Source: Perkinsus chesapeaki (lineage: Eukaryota > Perkinsozoa > Perkinsida > Perkinsidae). Taken from it: a stretch of 20,620 nt of DNA. A model generated the notes under the pieces. That model saw nothing but the letters and a program-made list of their open reading frames with translations. It was not told where the DNA came from and searched no databases. The stretch is taken from NCBI GenBank assembly GCA_013115145.1, contig JAAPAO010000615.1, positions 1-20,620 on the forward strand. The letters are read 5' to 3'. The position numbers and the translations under genes are program-made. Below, in pieces: positions 1 to 11,533 of the stretch (positions are counted from its first letter, which is position 1; each line of letters starts with the position of its first letter).

Positions 1-273
1 TTGTACTCATTGTCATGTATAAGACAAGTGCGGCGAACTTAGTTCACTCACGGACTAGTTCTAGTATTCCTCCCCACCCCGGGTAGTTTCTTCAGTGCCG
101 TATTTTCGAAAGCTACGGCCAGAAACCTACGGACTAGCTCGTCTTCGGCACTGTTAATGGTTCGTAGTTTTCTGAGTCAAGCTTTTGGAAGGGGCTTCGC
201 CTCCTATTTGGATCAGCATGGGGGTGGCCGGAAGGGCTGTGGGGTGTTCTCTGGTCTCTCCAAGTAGAGATCG

Positions 274-415
274 GTGCTGCAGCTAGCCATACCACTCTAA
301 CACGTCCCCCTTTGCGGTGCAGCAGCTAGCCATACCACTCTAACACGTCCCCCTTTGCGGTGCAGCAGGTAGCCATACCACTCTAACACGTCCCCCTTTG
401 CGGTGCAGCAGCTAA
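274..415. repeat. 43-bp tandem repeat, three copies plus a partial fourth
   Basis: Copies at 274-316, 317-359 and 360-402 and the first 12-13 bases again at 403-415. The unit begins GTGCAGCAGCTAGCC and ends CCCCCTTTGCG. Copies differ by one or two bases only (GTGCTGC in copy 1, CAGGTAG in copy 3), so the array is recent. No spacers are present. Function unknown. Confidence 0.92.
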
Positions 416-491
416 TGCTGGCGGGTGATAATATTTGAATTCACTCATCCATTTCATCACTTAGACTCTCGTGTAAAGTTAAGACAGGGCT

Positions 492-635
492 CTAACTGCC
501 GACACCAACACCGCCGCCGTCGTATTCTGTTGGAACGTATCCAGTCACGCGTATCCTGTAAACTATGATTCCACTGTAGAATAATGCAGATTGTGTCTTA
601 TAGTTCACTTGGCCGAAGCAGAAACCAATGATCAT
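492..635 (-). CDS. Possible C-terminal exon of an unknown gene
   Basis: A minus-strand frame open for 47 codons to TAG. It reads MIIGFCFGQVNYKTQSA, then YSGIIVYRIRVTGYVPTEYD and a Gly/Val tail. Residue composition is protein-like and better than the other five frames here. The frame is open a few codons upstream of the ATG and a TTGTTAAG just before it could be a splice acceptor. Length is short enough to be chance; no family recognised. Confidence 0.27.
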   Translation of the reverse strand: MIIGFCFGQVNYKTQSALFYSGIIVYRIRVTGYVPTEYDGGGVGVGS

Positions 636-785
636 TATACGCTTAACAATTTGGTTAAGTCATACAGCCTCTTGGATGATCCAGGGTTCTAACAATTCGC
701 TTTGATTATGAATAATATGACCGACTATTTCACCTACTTGTATGTGAAGACCCACTACCAACCGAAAAGGGTGTGAACTAACACA

Positions 786-1064
786 TCAGCGAACCTGTAA
801 CACTAACTTCCCACTATGGGACCGCCCCCCCCCCCCTTGGCACCCCTTACTCTCTTCCTGATTCTCAATATACATATCACTTATCTTACAACCTGCAGCA
901 GCAGCAGCTCTGTTATAGCTCTTAGAGCTGAGAACGTGCCGCGTCACCAAAGGACGCCTACGAGCCTGAGGTTCACCCTGCAACAGTCTGTTGCCAACAG
1001 CCTCCAACAGCTCTTCTACAGCAGCTGCATCTTTCTGATGTTTTAATATGTATGAGCTTTATTA
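786..1064 (-). CDS. Possible exon of an unknown gene
   Basis: Minus-strand frame open from about 1,064 to a TGA at 786. The stretch KDAAAVEELLEAVGNRLLQG, EPQARRRPLVTRHVL and SSKSYNRAAAAAGC looks like real coding sequence, with an acceptor-like ACATCAG in front. A GTAAGA that could be a donor follows GGT-T at about 890, so the remainder of the frame (including the poly-G that encodes a Gly run) may be intron. It could belong with the 492-635 fragment, but phases were not reconciled. An overlapping plus-strand frame (816-1046) is less convincing. Confidence 0.27.
825..836. repeat. Homopolymer of 12 C
   Basis: An uninterrupted C run on the plus strand (G run on minus). It is conspicuous in an AT-rich region and is a likely site of length error in sequencing; it could shift any exon prediction that crosses it. 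Confidence 0.9.
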
Positions 1065-1675
1065 AATGTATTGCAGTGGTATCATCGTGGTTGGTAAAAG
1101 TTGAATTATACGAGTTGAAGCGGGGCGTATACGAATCGTATAATGCTATGGGATGATGAAAACATGACACTCGACGAGCACCTTTGTACGAACGCTTTTC
1201 TATTCTGAAACTACAGCAGCAAAATGGCAGCAGCCAAGCTGGATGAAATAACGATGGTTGAACAGAGAAGATAAAATGAGACCGCTGGATCATCACCAAC
1301 TGGCCACTGTCCACTGGACGACGTAATTATACGGCGGACAGACTAACTCAGGCAATCACTCCCCTCTCGAGCTTTGTATTATTTTTAAACCTTCAAACTT
1401 GACGATTTATTATGTGATTATCAACCACTGACACTGAACTTTATCACTCCTCCACTTTTCTCTTATTGTACTGCTGCCCATGCCGGGCTACATCCAGCAG
1501 CTACATTCATACTACTCAACTAATGGGCATTGTTGTCTGTTCTGACTTCTTCCGTCTCATAAGTTGTTTAAACTTATTACTTAAGAGGAATGCCTAACGT
1601 AAGGTAGTAGTAATAATAATAATTGAATAATTGAACACAATATGTTATTGTTCTTATTGTTGGATTATTATGTTA

Positions 1676-4600
1676 TTATGTTGTATTATTATTGTTATTG
1701 CTCATTAGTGCTTCTTGTTCTATTGATAACATCTTTTTTGTGAAATCCTCTATAATATTACCAGTATGTCTAATAACAAAGGAGGAGATGATGATATTAC
1801 AATAATTGTTATTGTTGTTTTTGTAATATCGGTTACCTATTAATTTGTGCAATTAAATCATTATCCTTAGATGTTGCTGATTGTATATAATTATTAATCT
1901 CATCGGAGAGTATAGCACTCTGTGACCTGATAATGATGATGGTTGTGATGATCATACATTACTTCTTATTATTATTACTCAGCAAATTGAGCTGAATTAT
2001 CAGTCTTATGCTTTAGTTCATTAATATCACTTTTAAAGCTGTCAAGTAATGGTTTATCATTCGACAAAGTCCTATAATTATTATATAACTTATATGTCTA
2101 TCATTTTTATTATTACTCATCAACTTTTCTAGATATATCCTTCGCTATATCATCATTATTTTTATCTGTAAAGATACGATTAATGTATACAACATTATAA
2201 AACAACAACATAATAAGTATTATTACAAGCTCCATTATAGTCTGCAAGATAGTATTCAAAATTATTTTGTAAATCTGATAATCTTCCTTTAATATTACTA
2301 CTTTCAAAACCAGCCTAAATATGGTATTATAGTAATGTTTATTATCATTATTATTATTAATTACCTCTTTAATCAATAGTGATACTAATAAAGCCAAGTC
2401 TTTAACTGCTTTACCCAGTCTTTCAGTTCTATCTTCCGCCACAACTCTTGCTGAATTAGCACTACTGATTATCAACTCAGTTTGTGCCCTAAAGTATTAG
2501 TTGTTATTATTATTAATATTATTATTATTATTACTGAGCTATATTATTTATTGATTTATATTCTGCTTCAGTAGTATTTCCCATAATATCAATTCTTTCA
2601 TTATATCCATTCACTGCAATATCATTATACCCTAATATATTCCCCATTTTTATAATATATTCTTCAACATTATCAATATATTTTCGTAACCTATCTATAT
2701 CATCACGACGCTTATCGTTCACTATATTATTGGATTCTTCTAAGGACTTTATCACATTCTCGTTAATATACTCTAGTTTCTTTTTAAAATTAGTTAAATC
2801 ATTATTAATTGATTTTCTGATAATAGCATAATCTTTAGCTGTTATTCCAGCTTCTTTTTCGAGCCTTTCTTGTATATAATTATGCATATTTTCTCCAGTT
2901 AAGCCCATATTTTCAGCCTCAGATGTAACAATATATAGTGTATTTGCTAAAGTATCATGTCTCTCATCATTATCTTCTTTATTTCTATCAATACTATCAA
3001 TAATATCTCTAAAGTTCTTAATCTCAAACTGTTCTAGACCATTATATTGTCCTTCAAATGTATTAAATTGTGCTTTAATATTATCATCATAAATCTTGTC
3101 ATCATTCTCCATCCTATTAGTTAACTTGTCAACCATTTCTTCTACTTTAATTTTATCATCATTTGCATATTCTTTTAATAATTCCGCTGAATTCTTAACT
3201 TCATTTTCAACTCCTTCAATTTCTTTATATAACTTTTTCATAGTATTATCCACTTTTCCATCCCTCTCTCGTCCCTCTAGTTCTATCATTCTTTTATATT
3301 TTTCATATTCATATTTACCCTTATTATCATCTTTATCTAATTCTCCTGTTAGTTCACTAATAATCCTATCGCGTTTAGGTAATAGTGTATTATACATCGC
3401 TTCAGCATCTTTAACCTTTTCATCAGCTTTAGTACCCTCTATACGAATATTATCCTCCTGATCAAGTATTAATCTCATTTGCCTCCTTAATGCTATATCA
3501 TTTTTATTATTTCCCGTTATAATATCCTCACCCTCTTTATGCACTAAGCCTTGTAATACTTCATCAGTTGTATGAATTTCATGATCCTCTTCCACTGCAG
3601 CGTTATGAAGATCTTTTTCTTCAACGTTGCGTGAATGTAGTAATTCTTTATTCATTTCCTTAGTAAATCCTTCCTTTGCAGATCTTTGCATAGATTCTAT
3701 ATCTACTAACCCTTCATGTATCTTATGTATTATTGTATTATCATTTCCTTCCATTATATTTAGCTCTAATAATGCTTTTAACATGTGTCCAGTAGTAATA
3801 CCATTATTATGTAATAACTCAGCTAGTTTATTAGATGTAAATGATGATGCATCATTTTCTGCATCAGCTATTATATGATTTAATAATGTCCTTGCTTTAT
3901 TCATACTTACCTCATCTTCACTTTTAATTTCTTTATAACCCATTTTACTCATAAAATTTAATATTTTACTTTCCTTCCTTAATCTTAATGTTTCCCTTTT
4001 AATAGGATCTTCCTCATTTTGAATCTCCTTTTCCATCAATTCAAGCTCTTTTAATATATCTTTAACACCGTTATATGATGCGGTAATAGCTTTATCAGTA
4101 TTAAATGTACCATCATTATTTGATGATAATATACCATTATCTTCTATATTAAGCATTTTCTCAAACTGTTCTCCATATAATAATTTTAACCGTAATAATT
4201 CAGCAATATCAGCTTTATTATATTCACCAGATGCACCGTTAAGTCTTATTATTAATTTTTTAATTCTATTTTTTTCTTCTTCTGATAACTTTTCCATATT
4301 AATCTCATTAATAGACATTTTACCCTCAATATTTCCAATAGATCTACTTAATCTTCCTTCACTATTAACTATACTATTTCCTAATCTTCCTTTAATATCT
4401 TTATCAGCTATCAACATAGCTCTATCAGCATCTTCCACTCCTCTTGTTTGATATAAAACATCCTTCTCTGTGTTACCGTTTAAAGCAGCTAATAATATAT
4501 TGTAAGTCCTTGCCCTTTGTGATGCATCACCCTCATTATTAGATATTACTCTTGATAAATCATTTGTCATTGAATTTATTAATCTAGACATACTATTAGC

Positions 4601-6590
4601 ATCATTATTAGAAGCTGTGTTTAGTGTTGAGCCTTTTTCATCTATTTCCTTATCCATATTATCTTTCAACATATCTAATATATTTAAATAATTAACTTCT
4701 TCATTATTAATATCATCTCCCAAATCAACCACTGTTTTTGTCGATTCTCTCAGATTAGATTTATAATTTCTTAATGCAGAATGTGTTTTTAGTCCATACG
4801 TGTTCAATAAATTACCAAAATCTCTAATTAAGTCATCATATAATCTTATTGTCTCACCATGTACTTCATTACCTCGTCTTCTTGTATTCTTAAATATATT
4901 ATCAAATTCTCTTTGTGCAGCCTTCGACTTATGCTTATATCCTCTTTTATCAGATTTAATAGAATACTCAACAGATTTACTAACATCGTTTGCTTTCTTT
5001 TCTAAAACGCTTATCTCTTTCGGTAAAATACTCTTTAATTTATTCTCTTTTCTAGATACTAGTTCTGTACCATAAACTGATATACTTTTACCACTTGCAT
5101 CAGCTCTCATTTTTATCATATTTTTAACTTTCTCTAATTTACCCTCATCCTTAGCGAATTTCTCTTCAGTCTCAACTGATTTATTATTAATAAATTCATC
5201 TTCATCTTTCAATATTTCTTTCGCTAATCTTTTCCCACTTTCTTTAACTTTATGTCGTAACATCTCCGCTGCATCCTCTAACTTCATCATTGATTTCCTC
5301 CAATCCCTATCTTCTGTATAAGTTGCTTTAACAAGTCCAACAGATTGTGATGATACTTCTCTCGTTATAAATCCGACTTCCTCCATAATACGTTTATTAA
5401 TATCTTTCCTCAAATCTGTTAATATCCCTTTACCATCATCTTCAAGCCTTTTTAATTCATGAAATATATTATCATAACTCCTTCTAACTTTACGTTGTTC
5501 TGTTATTATAGATTCACCCAATTGTCTTCGTAACTTTATTAAACCATCAGAGCTAAAATAAAAACAAAATTGTATTAATAATTATTAGATTACCAATTTT
5601 ACGTATTTCTACCTATAAGTACTTACTTATCCTTATCAACTTTTCCTCGTAATATTTTAATAACTTCTTGGTTATTAACTAATAAACTCTCTACTTGTCT
5701 TAAACTAATAACAATAATAATAACACATTGACACTAACAAGGGTATTATAATTACAATTGAATAACTGCTCTCATAAAAGATGGTATATTTGTATTTAAT
5801 TCTTCTCGTATATGAGCCTCCATATCATATTCTCTATTACCAGCATTATCCATTGATATACGATCATCACTTTTATTCAAAAGATATTCTTCGTGTTCTT
5901 TACGACTAAATGGATAATAAATATAATAATGGTTTATTAATTATATTATTTCACTACTTACCTTGATGATGTATCACCGTATCTTTTGACCATATATTTA
6001 ACCCATGTTTCTAATGCTTTTAATGGATCAGTCATGTCCTCTTGTGATAATGGTAGATGATCTCGGATACCAAGTTTTCTTTCCCAGAATTCTTTTGAAC
6101 CAATAGGTTTAACTTTATCATCAAATATATTTTTAGCACCATTACCAACTTTATTAACAAATACATCTTCCATTTTATCTTTTGCTGTATTAAAACCTTT
6201 TTCAACATTACCTCCAACTTTATTAACAAATACATCTTCCGTTTTATGTGTAAAATCATTCCATCCATTAGTCACAGGATCAGCAACCTTTTCATCCCAC
6301 CAGTTACGATCACCAACTTTTTTAACATTCGATACGAAATCACCAAAACCTTTGTTGTTGTTTTCAATAAATGATGAGTTATCTTCCCTCATATTATTAT
6401 AATGATCTAAACCTATATCATTATATTTCAATGTTGAGGATGATGAAGATAAACGTATAAGAATTGATGATAATAATAATAATCTTATTGTATTGAGGGG
6501 TTGGAGAAAAGGTTTAAACCACTGCTGCCCCCTCCCCCGCCCCCACTGCTGCTGCTGTTTATTATTATACAAAGATACATTATTCAACAT
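1676..6590 (-). CDS. Paralogue A: 10-exon secreted/endomembrane coiled-coil rod protein, unknown family
   Basis: Not a family I recognise. Exons in transcript order: 6590-5962, 5905-5756, 5704-5627, 5552-2535, 2488-2365, 2314-2227, 2165-2117, 2071-1979, 1926-1837, 1769-1676. They join in frame through nine GT-AG introns of 45-74 bp to 1,470 residues ending in TAA. Residues ~33-50 are hydrophobic (LLLLSSILIRL) and look like a signal peptide or anchor, though the 32 residues before it are Gln/Trp/Gly-rich and unusually long, so the true start could differ. The head (~55-209) has a 23-residue-period repeat (DVFVNKVG twice) and no second membrane segment; it ends in the family motif WVKYMVKRY. 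Residues ~286-1291 are a charged, almost proline-free coiled-coil rod with many Asn and Ile. The tail carries the family RHxG motif (RHTGN) near the C-terminus. Most diverged of the three copies: LVLPR before the rod and RLCY early in the rod are not kept. Function is not inferable; a filament or scaffold role is a guess. Confidence 0.82.
6145..6240 (-). repeat. In-frame internal repeat in the head of paralogue A
   Basis: A 27-base string encoding EDVFVNKVG occurs at about 6,145-6,171 and again 69 bases away at 6,214-6,240, almost identical at DNA level. The spacing is 23 codons, so the head was extended by a recent in-frame duplication. A looser third relative (IFDDKVKPIG) lies next to it. 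Confidence 0.8.
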
Positions 6591-6758
6591 ACAAAAATAT
6601 TAATAATGATGTAGTAGCTAATATGAAAGATATTATTATTATTATTATTAACAACAAGAAGCCCAACTAGAAGAGTTTAATAATAAAATATATGTATGAC
6701 ACCAGTATTATTATTATCATCATCACATGATATGAGTAGTATCATTACTACGATTATG
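6591..6758. other. Intergenic spacer between paralogues B and A (168 bp)
   Basis: Contains the 3' end region of B and the promoter region of A on the minus strand. It is filled with ATT/TAA runs; no TATA-like or polyadenylation signal stands out. Such a short gap leaves little room for separate control and would fit very compact promoters or joint transcription with trans-splicing; neither is shown by the sequence. Confidence 0.6.
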
Positions 6759-9700
6759 TCATTCTTCTTTATTATCCAAAGTAATGCGTAATAGACGTTT
6801 GGAGAAATCTTCGATGCTATCGCCGATATGCCTAATAATATAGCAAGTATATAAAGACAATATAGACATACTATTATTATTACCTTTGCAATATTGATAA
6901 CGATTTAGATCTTGCTTTATCAATTGTTTTAGCAGTTGATTCTATATTATCCGATAATATATCAATACCTCTCCTAAATATAGAACTGCTGCTGCTGCTG
7001 TTGTTGTTGTTGTTGTTGTTGATGATGTTATTATTATTAATACTTTATTCCTGTTAAATCATTATCTCTAACATTTCTTAGTAATGCCATAGCATGCGCT
7101 TTTAAAGCTTTTTGCATTAAAACATTCTCCCTTTCACGTCTGAAATGATAATATCATATTATTAAATTATATTACATTATTATTACTCTTCGTATTTTCT
7201 GAGTATTTTATTTGCTCCACCAGTTGGTTCTGCAACTGAATAATAACAATGATAAGAGTGAGGTATTTACAAGTAATTAGATTAATCAATTACTGGTGTT
7301 ATTACATGATTTAATATGTTCGGCTATCCGTTCTTCATAATCAGCTTGTAATAAATCAAGTCTATCCTTTACATCTTTCCTTTCTAACGCTTCTTCTTGA
7401 AGATAAGCACTTATTAATCTAGTAAATATATTCAGTGCGTCATCAACACGCGCTGTCTGATTAAGTGAACTATTCTTATTAAGTGATATATAATCTTCAA
7501 TTTTAAAAGCATTCGCCCTAATAAAAGACAATAATATTAACAACATTTATAAATCACATCATCAGCTTACATTGCGACATGCATCATTGCTGTTAGTTCA
7601 TTATCAGATATAACACTTTCATCATTTAACTCTTTATTAAATCCATCAACAGCTGCTTTATTATATCCTATAACGTTCCCGCCCCTCGTTGCTTGTCCTT
7701 CTATATCATTCAAATAATCACTAATCTTTTCTGTATCTTTCATATTAGCTTCTTTTAATCTATCTTCGTCTTTATTCAATTTATCATTAATATTATCATT
7801 CATGACACTTAACTTATCTTTAAATATTTGGCTATCATCCTTAACAGTTTTATGTATCTTATTAAATTCATTCTCAGAATCCTTAGCTTCATTTATTAAT
7901 TCATCATCAATATAATTATTCATTTCTTCATCAGTTTTACCAACCCTTTCAGCATCTTGAGTTACCTTTGATAGAGTATTATCCAACATATTAGTTCTTT
8001 CATTAACACTAATATTATATGTATTAATTTCATTATTAACTAATGATGATTCTTCTTCGGTAGCTGATACTAATAGATTATATTTATGCTCTAAATCACT
8101 TATTGATCTTCTTTGTGTCTCTAAAACAGCTTCTTTATCTTTTAACATAACTTCTCTTAATTTTTCTATAAATGCTTCAGTGATATCGGAACTTTTAATA
8201 GCTGTTTTAAATATAGAATCCTGAGATCCTTGTAATATACTTTCAATATGATCAATAGATTTATTTAAATTAAGCATTGTAATATTAACTTCTTTAGCTC
8301 TATCCTTAGCCCTTCTTAATAATTCATGTAAGACAGATTCTTTATCAGATTCACGTTTAATATTTTCTAAATTTAATTCTCTTTCTAATGCTTTTATACC
8401 CCTATCTCGTTCAGGTAATTTATCTTTATATAATTCATCAGCCATATTAACAGCAGCATCCTCTTCCATATTTAACCTTCTTAATTTATCTTCACCTTTA
8501 CTTATAAAATCTAATGCTTTATAAACTGATCTCCCTTCTTCTCGAGCACCTACTGCTGATATACCACTATTATCATTTACCATATCTAACATAAGTCTTT
8601 CAGCTTTCGTTATTTCATTATTATTATTTAATTCAGTTTTATGTATTTCTTCATCTGTTTCTCTTTTAGCTGATGATAATATATTTGCTAATTCCTTTTG
8701 GGTATTAACCTTCTCATTTTTACTATTACTTTCTATACCATTTAAATCACCTTTTATCTCACCAAGTGTTGTTGTCTGTTCTTTCTCAGCCCTTTTTAAA
8801 CTTTCTATTATCTCTTTCATTCGTCGCTCAGACACCCCAAATTGATTAGCTAATATTGCAACTTTGCCTCCCATTGATCCAGTTATATTATATTTTAAGG
8901 CTTGTATTAATTTATTAATATCAGCTTTAGCTTTGGCATTATCAATCTTATCAGATTCATCAAGTCCTTTTATATTATCATTCGATACATCGTCAATATT
9001 TCTAACAGCTATTTTTAAACTATTCTCTTTTGTTTTAATAGGAATCTCTGAGCTTTTATATTCACTAGATGCTGCTTTTAATTCATTAATTATGTCACTC
9101 ACACCCTCTCTACTTGATGATAACACTCTTTCAATATCCTTCTCATTATCATCACCAGTTGAATAAACTGAGCTTTCTGCTGATAATATTTCATCATAAC
9201 GATCTTTAACATCATTATCATATTTATTCATATCAGCTTCATTAGTTTTATCATCTGCACCTGCTTCTCGTCGTAAATTATTTATAATATTATTTAATCT
9301 TGCCCTATTCTCATTTTCTCTACTAATTGCATTTAATTCGCCATCATTCATCCCAGCTTCTAGTATACGCATTAATATTGCTAATGCTTTATCGTCTTTA
9401 CCAACTCTTGTCTTAATATTATTATCTATATCTTTAACTGCAATATTAATATCCTCTTCAGTTTGTGATACTTCATCACCAACATTTGACATATCCCTTT
9501 CAGAGTTTAATCCTAAAGACGCTAACCATTCCTCAAATGTTTTACTTGTTCTTGTCGCATCTTCTCTATTTCTGTTAACGGTGTCAGCCAGGGAATTGGC
9601 TAATAAATTCGTTTCTTGACTATATAATTGTCCAACAGTTTTATCACTTGTTTCTATTTTAGACGCCTCGGAATTAGCAGCTGTCTCTAACATACTTTTC

Positions 9701-11336
9701 AATCTTCCTATTTCCTCTAAATAATTATCTTTCTCATTATTAGCATTTTCACCAATACCATTAACCACCTCACTTGATTTGCGTAAATGTTCCTGTAATT
9801 CCCTATAGAATTTACTTCCTCTGCCATCTTCCATTTTCAACACCCTGAAAAATTCTTTTAGTAAATCTTTAATATCCATATCAGCATTAAGCTTCACCGT
9901 GATGGCCTGCTTTTTAGTCTTTTTTAAATCTCTATTAAATTCTCCACCTAATCGTCTTGCTGACCTTTCATATAACTTTTCATCACTTTTCAATTTATAA
10001 TCTAAATCCTTCTTCTCATTATTAATATCTTTTTCACTTTTAGATATAGCTCTTGGAAAGGTAGTGTTTAGTTTAATTTCTCCTCTACCAACATATTCTT
10101 CTTTCCAAAGTGTCAATGCATTTGATGATGCTTCAGCTCTATTTCTTATATTCCCTCTTGTTCTCTCTAATGCTGCTTTGTTAGCTCCTGATGCTTTCTC
10201 GAATTCAATCTCATCTTTATCTGTTAGTTCATCCTCCTTAGCCATCTCTTTATTAACCCTTCTTTCTGCTTTTAATAATATCTTTTTATGACCTTCCGAA
10301 GCCTTCTTTACATTATCCATAGCCTTTCTAAAATCTTTATCAGTAGAATAACATAATCTAGCAAGACTTGCAGCATTTCTTGTAATATCGGTTAAAAAGC
10401 TTCCCAATTCTCGAGTTATTAATGCATGAATATCATTTGTTGATCTTCTTAAATCGTTTCTACCTTCACTCTCAGTCTTTTCTAATGTCTTAAACATATC
10501 AACAAAGGCGTTTGAAACCCTGCCTTGTTGTTTTAATATCTCTTCTCCCAACTTCCTTCTTAGCCTCATCAAACCGGTTGAACTAAGAGTATATATAATA
10601 TGAAGCTATTATTAATAATATTATTATTATTACCTCCGGGGTAGTACTAGCTTTTGTAATTTCACAAGGCTATCTCTCATAATATTGAATAATGAATCGG
10701 ACTCAGATGCCCTAATATAAATTATAATAATAACAATCCTACAGTACAATAATAATACTACTACTTACATTTTATATAACTTTTTGAGGAATATAGGGAA
10801 TTCATTCTCAACCCTTTTTTTAGCATCATCCGCAGCGATAAACTCGTTCCATCCACTTATTTGTAATTTACTACTATCTTGACTCTTTATTGCATCATCA
10901 GTATAGTTACGTCTAATAATAGAATAATTAATAATATTAATTATTATTATTATTACTTTCCTGATCTTTTTTCATAACTTTTCATCATATCGTTAACCCA
11001 TTTTCCTATATTATTAAGCTCTAATAAATATTCTCTCTTAACTAATCTATCATATTCATTTTTCATTTCTGATTGCCTTTTAGCATTTTTGACCCCAAAA
11101 GCGCCTCCTACACCACCACCAGCTCCTGCAGCTAGTAAAGGTAAAAGGAATATAAACTTGCTTTTGCTACTGCTACTGCTGCTGCCTTCTTGTATTAGAC
11201 TAGTAGTACTATTAATTGGTAATGTATCTGGGGATGATATTAGGGTAGAGTTCAATGCTGCTGAGGCTGCTGCTAATAATAATAATATTAATCGTATCAT
11301 CATAGTTTTTAATAATAAAAAAGTAATGGCTAACAT
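6759..11336 (-). CDS. Paralogue B: 9-exon coiled-coil rod protein with signal peptide and Gly/Ala-rich membrane segment
   Basis: Exons: 11336-10957, 10912-10769, 10711-10634, 10582-7571, 7517-7306, 7235-7187, 7139-7044, 6973-6884, 6831-6759. They join in frame to 1,377 residues ending in TGA. An alternative start at 11,303 (MMIRLILLLL) gives a more typical signal peptide, cut near AAASAALNS. After a Ser-rich stretch, residues ~61-82 (FIFLLPLLAAGAGGGVGGAF) form a likely membrane helix with GxxxG spacing. Head ends in KWVNDMMKSYEKR. The next small exons give FPIFLKKLYKM and LVLPRS. Residues ~201-1204 are the coiled-coil rod, with RLCYSTD near its start and GGNVIGYN near its end. The tail has RERENVLMQKALKAHAM and RHIGDSIEDF. 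It differs from A and C in having one 212-nt exon where they have 124 and 88 nt. Known coiled-coil families (SMC, myosin tail, tropomyosin) do not fit by any head domain I can see. Confidence 0.85.
6986..7027. repeat. Compound microsatellite (CTG)5(TTG)7(ATG)2 inside an intron of paralogue B
   Basis: Occupies most of the 70-bp intron 6974-7043; on the transcript strand it is a CAA/CAG tract leading directly toward the acceptor CTATATTTAG. Similar CAG/CTG runs sit in other short introns of this array. Confidence 0.9.
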
Positions 11337-11533
11337 AGCGTATAAAGATAGTATTATTAATAAATCAACAACAACAATAACAACAATAACAACAACATTA
11401 ATATCAATAGATGATGATGATGGTGATATGTATTATACATATCGTACATAACTACCTTCAACATATTAACTTAATACAACCACCACCAGCAGCAGCAGTA
11501 TTATGTTGTTGTTGTAGTTATTAATCATAATCA
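11337..11533. other. Intergenic spacer between paralogues C and B (197 bp)
   Basis: Holds the C terminator region and the B promoter region. It consists mainly of CAA, TAA, GAT and CAG trinucleotide tracts. No defined control element was seen. Confidence 0.6.

Larger units (their letters stand above)
1..1675. other. Compositionally distinct flank, mostly without assignable genes
   Basis: The first ~1,340 bases are visibly richer in G and C than the rest of the window and lack the dense TAA/TTA runs, which begin at about 1,560. Apart from the tandem repeat and two doubtful exons, nothing could be assigned; no tRNA or rRNA signature was recognised. Positions 1,315-1,675 lead into the 3' end of paralogue A and show no coding frame. 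The change may mark a different chromosomal domain, an inserted element or an assembly join. Confidence 0.5.

Noticed and set aside
274-415. CRISPR-like array
   Set aside because: The 43-bp units abut directly with no spacers, in a eukaryotic intron-rich genome.
973-1314. Minus-strand 113-codon frame starting at 1,314
   Set aside because: Its residue mix (His, Cys, Ser, Phe) looks random and it overlaps a more protein-like frame; no splice support.
3096-5075. Plus-strand open frames rich in Ser, Leu and Ile, opposite the rod of A (likewise opposite B and C)
   Set aside because: They are antisense shadows of the coiled-coil exons: Ser/Leu/Phe-rich translations arise from Asp/Glu/Lys/Asn codons read backwards. 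No splice or start context supports them.
2535-5552. The ~1,000-codon frames as three stand-alone single-exon genes
   Set aside because: Each frame stops exactly at a strong donor and begins just after an acceptor, lacks a convincing ATG at the start, and the flanking small exons are conserved in length and motif across the three copies.
7518-7546. An apparent signal peptide (MLLILLSFIR) in front of the small frame at 7286-7546
   Set aside because: These bases are intron: a GTAAGC donor follows the rod exon at 7570 and a TTATTAG acceptor ends at 7518. The residues after it continue the B protein in frame.
11089-11451. Plus-strand frame opposite the head of B with Pro, Ala and Leu runs
   Set aside because: The runs are reverse readings of the Gly/Ala membrane segment and Ser-rich stretch of B and of trinucleotide repeats.
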